From assembly GCA_035532835.1 (NCBI GenBank), contig DATKQG010000048.1, positions 1 to 37,645 on the forward strand: DNA of 37,645 nucleotides, given 5' to 3'. The notes under the pieces are model-generated. The model was not told the DNA's origin, did not search any database, and saw nothing but the letters and a program-made list of their open reading frames with translations. Positions within the stretch are counted from its first letter, which is position 1; every line of letters begins with the position of its first letter. Positions 34,001 through 37,645 of this stretch are shown in pieces. Origin of the DNA: Candidatus Dormiibacterota bacterium (lineage in GTDB: Bacteria; Vulcanimicrobiota; Vulcanimicrobiia; Vulcanimicrobiales; Vulcanimicrobiaceae). Position numbers and translations under genes: made by a program.

Positions 34001-34219
34001 CGCGGCGACCCGGCCACCGGCCGCAGCCGGGCCGATCTCGCGCCAATTCATATTAGAGAAGGGCGGCCCCGGCGTCGGTGTCGGGGAGGGCTTTGGGCTC
34101 GGGCTAGCCGCGGCGCTGGGCTTGGCGGCCGGCGCGGCCGTAGCGGCCCGCGAGGGCGCAGCCCACATAAGCGAGAGAGCCGCGCATAGCAACGCAGCAG
34201 CCGAAAAGCGTGGGTTCAC
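31019..34219 (-). CDS. Secreted sortilin/VPS10-like beta-propeller protein (copy 1)
   Basis: 1066 residues from the GTG at 34219, chosen because AGGAGGT lies about 8 bases upstream; an upstream start at 34261 would put Arg-rich residues before the signal peptide. After signal residues 1-25 comes a Pro/Ala/Ser/Lys linker of about 30 residues that copy 2 lacks. The Asp-box propeller (GGGVWKSDNSGQTW, GVYKSTDGGKTWTD, GGYALTLDGGDNWFF), the C-terminal beta-sandwich and NDEDSIERPGALRED match copy 2 along its whole length at high identity by eye. It is the first gene of a VPS10 / VPS10 / HD-like operon, with 36 bases between the two VPS10 genes. Two inverted repeats lie just upstream. Confidence 0.9.
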   Translation of the reverse strand: MNPRFSAAALLCAALSLMWAAPSRAATAAPAAKPSAAASPSPKPSPTPTPGPPFSNMNWREIGPAAAGGRVAAVAGSATDPKLYYVGSAGGGVWKSDNSGQTWTAVFAKQKVAAIGAVAIDPTDNNTVWVGTGEDDPRNDVSYGDGVYKSTDGGKTWTDMGLKQTKYISRILVDPRDHNHVIVGAQGDIFADSTHRGVYVTNDGGKTWKQTLYVGPMSGVSDMAMDAQNPSILYAGVWQFRRQPWTFTSGGPDDGLYKSTDGGNSWTKLTGHGLPTGFTGRIGLAVAPSNGNRVYALIESSQGILWRSDNGGDTWTMESKNTLIDQRPFYFTHIAVDPKNADKVYAVSEALSMSTDGGKTFKAIADQVHVDYHAIWIAPNDPSRLIVGEDGGYALTLDGGDNWFFSANLPIGQVYRVGLSNENPYWVCAGLQDNNAWCAPNNTQDPSGIQNKAWIASAGGDGEWTIPDPIDPNYLWGDSENGSLTVENKVTKDSWFIEPYLQNVKEQFDNRTARYRWNWESPIGFAPWDGHIAWFGGNVVFQTTDRGMHWKVISPDLTRNIKAHQKPSGGPITNDVSGAEESDTILDIEGSTLHKGEIWVGTDDGLVQLTLDGGKHWSNVTPPGGPEFGRYATVAPSTLVDGTAYAVEDGHYTGDNAPYAFVTHDFGKHWTSIVSGLPKSEWARSIRPDIRNKNLVYLGTEEGIWISYNGGTTWQPFKNNLPTVSVHDIRMQPQFDDLVIATHGRSVYIMDDMAPIQQLQEAIAHGSWLFQPRTSYEYNQRGDDEGTYTNYAAANPPTGVMITYYQNAVQKTAPKLEILDDHGRVIRTVQGTHKVGDKEMPYVPNKVGLNRYVWDFSIDGPIKWMGAAKKSYEGPDSGPPVPPGSYSVSMTLGGKNYVKYFQVKADPRTKYTQKQIVDSFVLAKEFEGKFSSVDTMLNNIDSITKALNAASAAAKKANDTALASKLDAALASRDTVFNFLTADYHNDEDSIERPGALREDLQFGQYLAGTALTPAILDSARRVNVEYQSGVAQYNAFVTNALPGVDAALKAANQKPLPAISTVHAQ

Positions 34220-34232
34220 GTGTTGGGACCTC

Positions 34233-34248
34233 CTAGAAGTTCTTCTAG
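34233..34248. promoter_or_regulatory. Inverted repeat abutting the ribosome site of the first VPS10 gene
   Basis: CTAGAAG and CTTCTAG are perfect 7-base arms with two central bases. On the mRNA (minus strand) the second arm runs into AGGAGGT, so a 6-base-pair hairpin with a GAAC loop would border the Shine-Dalgarno. It may be a DNA operator or a translation control element. Confidence 0.5.
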
Positions 34249-34255
34249 CCGTCCC

Positions 34256-34288
34256 CCGCACGCGCGCGACTCTCCTGCGCGCGTGCGG
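34256..34288. repeat. 12-base perfect inverted repeat between the PYP-like and VPS10 genes
   Basis: CCGCACGCGCGC at 34256-34267 and its exact complement GCGCGCGTGCGG at 34277-34288 flank a 9-base loop. On the minus strand it lies 25 bases after the PYP-like stop. No T-tract follows, so it is either a non-canonical terminator or a structural or regulatory hairpin. Confidence 0.75.
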
Positions 34289-34312
34289 TCAAAGAATCAT
34301 CAAAGACGGGGT

Positions 34313-34681
34313 TTATGCGCTGACGCGCGTCACCAAAACGTCGACGTCGTCACGGCCGGCCTTGCGCACGAAGGTGATGTGGACCCGCTGGTGGCCCCAC
34401 GAGAAACGGAAAATGTAATCGAAGTTGATCACGCCGCTCGGCTTGGCGACCAGTTCCGTGAACCGACCCTGAAAATCCGGGTTGGCCGTGCACGGAGCCA
34501 CGTCGAGGAAAAAATCTTTGCCGAGTTGCGATTTCTGGTCGAGGCGAGCCAACTCGGCCTCAAGGCGATTGTACCGCCGAATTTTGCCCTGCAGGTCCAA
34601 GGTGATGACACCTACGGGCAGCGCGTCGATCTCGTCCGCACCCAGGGCCTCGATGCGCTCGAGGAGTTCCTTGTCGTCCAT
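34313..34681 (-). CDS. Photoactive yellow protein homologue (PAS domain)
   Basis: 122 residues, close to the 125 of Halorhodospira halophila PYP, from an ATG with AAGGAG 8 bases upstream. It aligns without gaps to PYP (offset 5) from the Tyr to the Cys: Y37 (PYP Y42), E41 (E46) and C64 (C69, which carries p-coumaric acid), in the shared phrases GK-FF-DVAPCT. PYP T50 and R52 are Ala and Leu here, with Arg one position earlier, and M100 corresponds to Trp. FDYIFRF and VHITF follow the last strands of PYP. PYP is a blue-light receptor. The genes that make and load the chromophore (tyrosine ammonia-lyase, coumarate ligase) are not in the window, so photoactivity is unproven. A cofactor-free PAS domain is the alternative. 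Confidence 0.85.
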   Translation of the reverse strand: MDDKELLERIEALGADEIDALPVGVITLDLQGKIRRYNRLEAELARLDQKSQLGKDFFLDVAPCTANPDFQGRFTELVAKPSGVINFDYIFRFSWGHQRVHITFVRKAGRDDVDVLVTRVSA

Positions 34682-34741
34682 GCTCCGTCTCCTTATGGTG
34701 TCGTCAAGCCGTATTAACGCGGAAAGACCCAGCCTGCGTCC

Positions 34742-35134
34742 CTAAGGTTGCAGAGCACGCACCAGCGCGATGCCCGCGAATGCCGCGACGAACCCGCACG
34801 CGAGGCTGCCGAAGCCGTAGAGCAACGCCAAACCCGCGGCGCGATCGCCGACCAGCGTCACCATGTCGAGCGAGAACGCGGAGAACGTCGTGTAGCCGCC
34901 GAGCACGCCCACCATAAGGAACACGCGCACCAGCGGGGTGATGCCGAGCGCGCGCGTTGCGGAGAGTTCCGCCACCAGGCCGATGATGAGGCTACCGGTG
35001 ACGTTGATGACGAACGTTCCCCATGGGAACCCGGGGCCAAGCCGCTGCGTAATGGCGAAGCCCACGACGTACCGAAGAACCGAACCAAACCCGCCGCCGA
35101 GCGCGATCGCCGCGAGCGTCCGCCAATCGAGCAA
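34742..35134 (-). CDS. crcB: FluC/CrcB-family fluoride ion channel
   Basis: 130 residues from a TTG start. Four membrane segments and the family motifs GGGFGSVLRY, PWGTFVINVTGSLIIG and GVLGGYTTFSAFS are present; the Asn in the second and the TTFS segment line the fluoride pore. Family members are dual-topology dimers that export fluoride. It is the last gene of a three-gene set with DUF190 and a small membrane protein. The DUF190 stop lies 8 bases upstream. No fluoride riboswitch was recognised in front of the set. Confidence 0.95.
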   Translation of the reverse strand: MLDWRTLAAIALGGGFGSVLRYVVGFAITQRLGPGFPWGTFVINVTGSLIIGLVAELSATRALGITPLVRVFLMVGVLGGYTTFSAFSLDMVTLVGDRAAGLALLYGFGSLACGFVAAFAGIALVRALQP

Positions 35135-35142
35135 CGGCGCAG

Positions 35143-35487
35143 CTACGCTCTGGGCGATCCGCTTTTGTAGCGGATCACCTCGACCGTTTCCATCGTGATC
35201 ATGCCTTCGTGCACCAGTTCGTCCAAGATCGGGATGAATGCACGAATGCGCTCCTCGCTATCGACCAGTTCGATTAGCACCGGTAAATCCGTCGAGAGAT
35301 CGAACACGCGCGCAGCGTGCACGACGGAGTGCGCTCCGTATCCCTCGATCCCCTTGAAAACGGTCGCTCCGCCGAGCCCCTCCGCTCGCGCTCGCTCGAC
35401 GATCGCGGTATAGAGCGGCTGGGCCCCGTGGCGATCGCTCTCGCCGATAAAGATGCGCAGGAGTTTGCCCGTTCCCTCGAGCTTCAT
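35143..35487 (-). CDS. DUF190 domain protein
   Basis: 114 residues from the ATG at 35487; the frame is open further upstream but overlaps the small membrane protein gene. The DUF190 pattern is complete: LLRIFIGESDRHGAQPLYTA, IVERARAEGLGGATVFKGIE, GYGAHSVVHAARVFDLSTDL, PVLIELVDSEERI and ITMETVEVIRY. The fold is a small ferredoxin-like domain similar to PII proteins. DUF190 genes very often accompany crcB and are thought to assist or regulate the channel, by association only. It overlaps the upstream gene by 4 bases (ATGA) and leads directly to crcB. Confidence 0.93.
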   Translation of the reverse strand: MKLEGTGKLLRIFIGESDRHGAQPLYTAIVERARAEGLGGATVFKGIEGYGAHSVVHAARVFDLSTDLPVLIELVDSEERIRAFIPILDELVHEGMITMETVEVIRYKSGSPRA

Positions 35488-35645
35488 GGCTTGCTCTTCT
35501 GCATCTGCTCGTACTTTGGGACGTTCACGTGGACGGCATACCACTGCGACCAAGCGATCATGCCGCACATGACGACAAAGAACAGAACCAGCCCGATCCC
35601 CCAAGCGCGACGCTTGCCTGGAGACATTCCCGAGTAGCGACTCAT
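35484..35645 (-). CDS. 53-residue single-pass membrane protein
   Basis: From the ATG at 35645: MSRYSGMSPGKRRAWGIGLV, then one membrane helix (about 14-33, ending MIAWSQW) and a hydrophilic tail with KYEQMQKSKP. The basic stretch before the helix places the N-terminus in the cytosol. It overlaps DUF190 by 4 bases, so it appears to be the first gene of the fluoride-channel operon. I do not recognise a family. A longer frame upstream runs through the divergent transglycosylase gene and is not credible. Confidence 0.7.
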   Translation of the reverse strand: MSRYSGMSPGKRRAWGIGLVLFFVVMCGMIAWSQWYAVHVNVPKYEQMQKSKP

Positions 35646-35707
35646 GACGCTCTCAGGTTCCGTACCGCACGGGGGGAATCCCCGCCGGGCCCAAGAAGCG
35701 CCGACCG

Positions 35708-36346
35708 ATGAGCCGATCACGCGCCCCGCTCCTTGCGGGACTCTGTTTTGCACTTGTGCTCGTTCCGAGCTTCGCACGTGCCGCCGAACGACCGGTCCCA
35801 ACCAACGCCACGACCATCCGCGCCTACGCGAAGGTGCTGCATCACGCGAACCCGCAGATGCCCGACTGGCAGAGCCGCTCGCTGGCCAGCCATCTGCTTT
35901 CGAGCGCCGCTCGCTGGAAGATCAGCCCGAATGTCTTGGCCGCGATCGTCACGGTTGAATCGAGCTGGCACACCCATGCAGTCTCCTATGCCGGCGCGAT
36001 GGGCCTGGGGCAGTTGATGCCCGGCACCGCGGCAAACCTTCACGTCGACCCGCGCGACCCGGTGCAGAATCTCGCCGGGGCGGCGCGCTATCTCAGCGGC
36101 CTGATCGCGAAATTCGGCTCGAACCCCGACCGTTACTCGCTCGCGTTCGCGGCCTACAACGCCGGCCCCGAAGCGGTCGTGCGGTACGGCGGCATCCCGC
36201 CGTTCGCGGAGACGCAAAACTACGTCGTCAAGGTGCTCCACGCATGGCATCTATTGCAGGCATCGGTGCACTTACCGCAGAGCGCGCTGGCAGATCTTCC
36301 GGCGCAGGGCCCCGACATCGACTACTGGCTCGGCGCCGCGCATTAA
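35708..36346 (+). CDS. Lytic transglycosylase, SLT domain, exported
   Basis: 212 residues. Signal peptide 1-25 ([13 protein letters not shown] region). The SLT/goose-lysozyme-like domain is clear: catalytic E84 in [67 protein letters not shown]. Family members cleave the glycan of peptidoglycan with formation of 1,6-anhydro ends, in the periplasm. It is divergent from the fluoride-channel operon with 62 bases between; that gap has a GGGG-AAT-CCCC hairpin. It converges on the HAD gene, with the two 3' ends overlapping by 4 bases. Confidence 0.93.
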   Translation: MSRSRAPLLAGLCFALVLVPSFARAAERPVPTNATTIRAYAKVLHHANPQMPDWQSRSLASHLLSSAARWKISPNVLAAIVTVESSWHTHAVSYAGAMGLGQLMPGTAANLHVDPRDPVQNLAGAARYLSGLIAKFGSNPDRYSLAFAAYNAGPEAVVRYGGIPPFAETQNYVVKVLHAWHLLQASVHLPQSALADLPAQGPDIDYWLGAAH

Positions 36347-36817
36347 TCCAAGCGCGCGAGAATAGCGTCGACCGCGCCGGTTAGCGACGTGTTCCGGTCG
36401 ACGCGAATGGCGCTCGCACCGGCGTTAGCCGCAGCGCCCATATCCGCATCGCTATCTCCGACGACGACGATCGATTCAGGTTCGACGCCGAACGCACGCG
36501 CCGCATCGAGCACGAGCTTGGGTTTTGGTTTGCGACACTCGCAAGCATCGTCAGGTGCGTGCGGGCAGACGAACCAGCCATCGAACGCGCCAAGGAGCTC
36601 CTCGACGCGCCGATTGACGTCCTCGACCTGCGCCGTGCTGATCAGCCCGCGACCAACCGCGCTCTGATTGGTGATAACGCCGACGCGCAACCCCCGCGCG
36701 CGAAGGCGATCGATCGCTTCGCGAGCGCCGGGAATCGGGACGACCTTCGCCGGATCGCCGTTGTAGGGCTCGTCGGCGACGATCGTTCCGTCGCGGTCGA
36801 AGAGAATCGCCCGCGGC

Positions 36818-36819
<2 letters not shown>
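36343..36819 (-). CDS. HAD-IIIA phosphatase (GmhB/histidinol-phosphatase-like) with no normal start codon
   Basis: The full domain is in one frame: [14 protein letters not shown] with the catalytic Asp pair (FDRDG), [49 protein letters not shown] with the Cys/His zinc loop of the GmhB group, and [17 protein letters not shown]. This is complete at about 158 residues. However, in this frame there is no ATG, GTG or TTG between a TGA near 36918 and the TTG at 36690; that TTG lies after the catalytic motif and would yield a dead protein. The true start is probably unusual (ATT at 36807) or lost. The 5' end meets the stop of thiC at 36818-36820. GmhB-like enzymes dephosphorylate heptose bisphosphate or histidinol phosphate. 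Confidence 0.78.

Positions 36820-37645
<826 letters not shown>

Noticed and set aside
31136-34189. 1017-codon open frame on the plus strand, plus similar long frames at 27908-29020 and 29810-31039
   Set aside because: They lie exactly opposite the two VPS10-like genes, are rich in Arg, Asp and Val in shadow-like proportions, have no signal peptide or domains, and arise because GC-rich codon choice leaves few stops on the other strand.
27860-34219. Glycosyl hydrolase activity for the two propeller proteins
   Set aside because: Asp-box repeats occur in sialidases but also in sortilins; no catalytic Arg triad or Tyr-Glu pair could be placed, so the label is not supported.
35646-35720. Fluoride riboswitch upstream of the crcB operon
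   Set aside because: The leader has a GGGG-AAT-CCCC hairpin but lacks the conserved GGNGATGG and pseudoknot sequences of the crcB RNA motif.

Overview
The window is bacterial, GC-rich (about 60 percent by eye) and densely coded, with many GTG and TTG starts, short overlaps between genes and frequent GCGATCGC octamers. The gene content mixes an ADOP-type FtsX permease with a PadR regulator, duplicated sortilin/VPS10-like secreted propellers, a TPR protein with a LuxR-like tail and many Sec-exported proteins and lipoproteins. This suits a diderm soil or environmental lineage. My best guess is Eremiobacterota (WPS-2) or a relative, with Acidobacteriota-like lineages as alternatives; this is inference because no rRNA or other phylogenetic marker is present apart from part of thiC.

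Layout. 1-1123: the 3' end of an unrecognised gene and a secreted hypothetical protein. 1141-6953, minus: a TauE/SafE permease, then a tight PadR / ADOP permease / HlyD adaptor / MacB-type ATPase efflux operon with a clear promoter and an operator-like palindrome inside it. 6984-10167: a TlpA-like thioredoxin protein, a small membrane protein, and a 598-residue exported protein with a Cyc2-like haem-porin, a second cytochrome c domain and a YtkA-like domain. 10225-13789: a short leader ORF and a large RecB-like nuclease / RNase H-like / Upf1-like helicase protein. 13790-14461 is the only long stretch without a confident gene. 14462-17919: a SpoIIE/PP2C phosphatase facing an SDR / DUF4432 epimerase / GNAT operon.

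18162-21531, plus: ECF sigma factor, membrane anti-sigma factor, ABC ATPase and ABC-2 permease, all overlapping. After a terminator and a good promoter come a DUF4382-like lipoprotein and a TPR/LuxR-like protein (21820-24330). 24356-34219, minus: a small secreted beta-sandwich protein, an Exordium-like lipoprotein, a GreA/GreB-type factor, the decayed 3' end of a sugar MFS transporter, an exported HD-like protein and two tandem VPS10-like proteins. 34313-35645, minus: a photoactive yellow protein homologue, a FluC/CrcB fluoride channel, a DUF190 protein and a 53-residue membrane protein. 35708-37645: a lytic transglycosylase, a HAD-IIIA phosphatase with no normal start codon, and thiC running off the window.

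The observations most worth pursuing are the photoactive yellow protein homologue, which keeps the chromophore Cys, Tyr and Glu at exact alignment positions; the Cyc2-like porin-cytochrome with an extra cytochrome and YtkA-like tail, a possible outer-membrane electron conduit; the start-less HAD gene overlapping thiC; the MFS remnant in frame with the stop of the HD gene; and several cases where a -10 box lies directly before a start codon, suggesting leaderless transcripts. No CRISPR array, tRNA, rRNA or intact transposon was seen.
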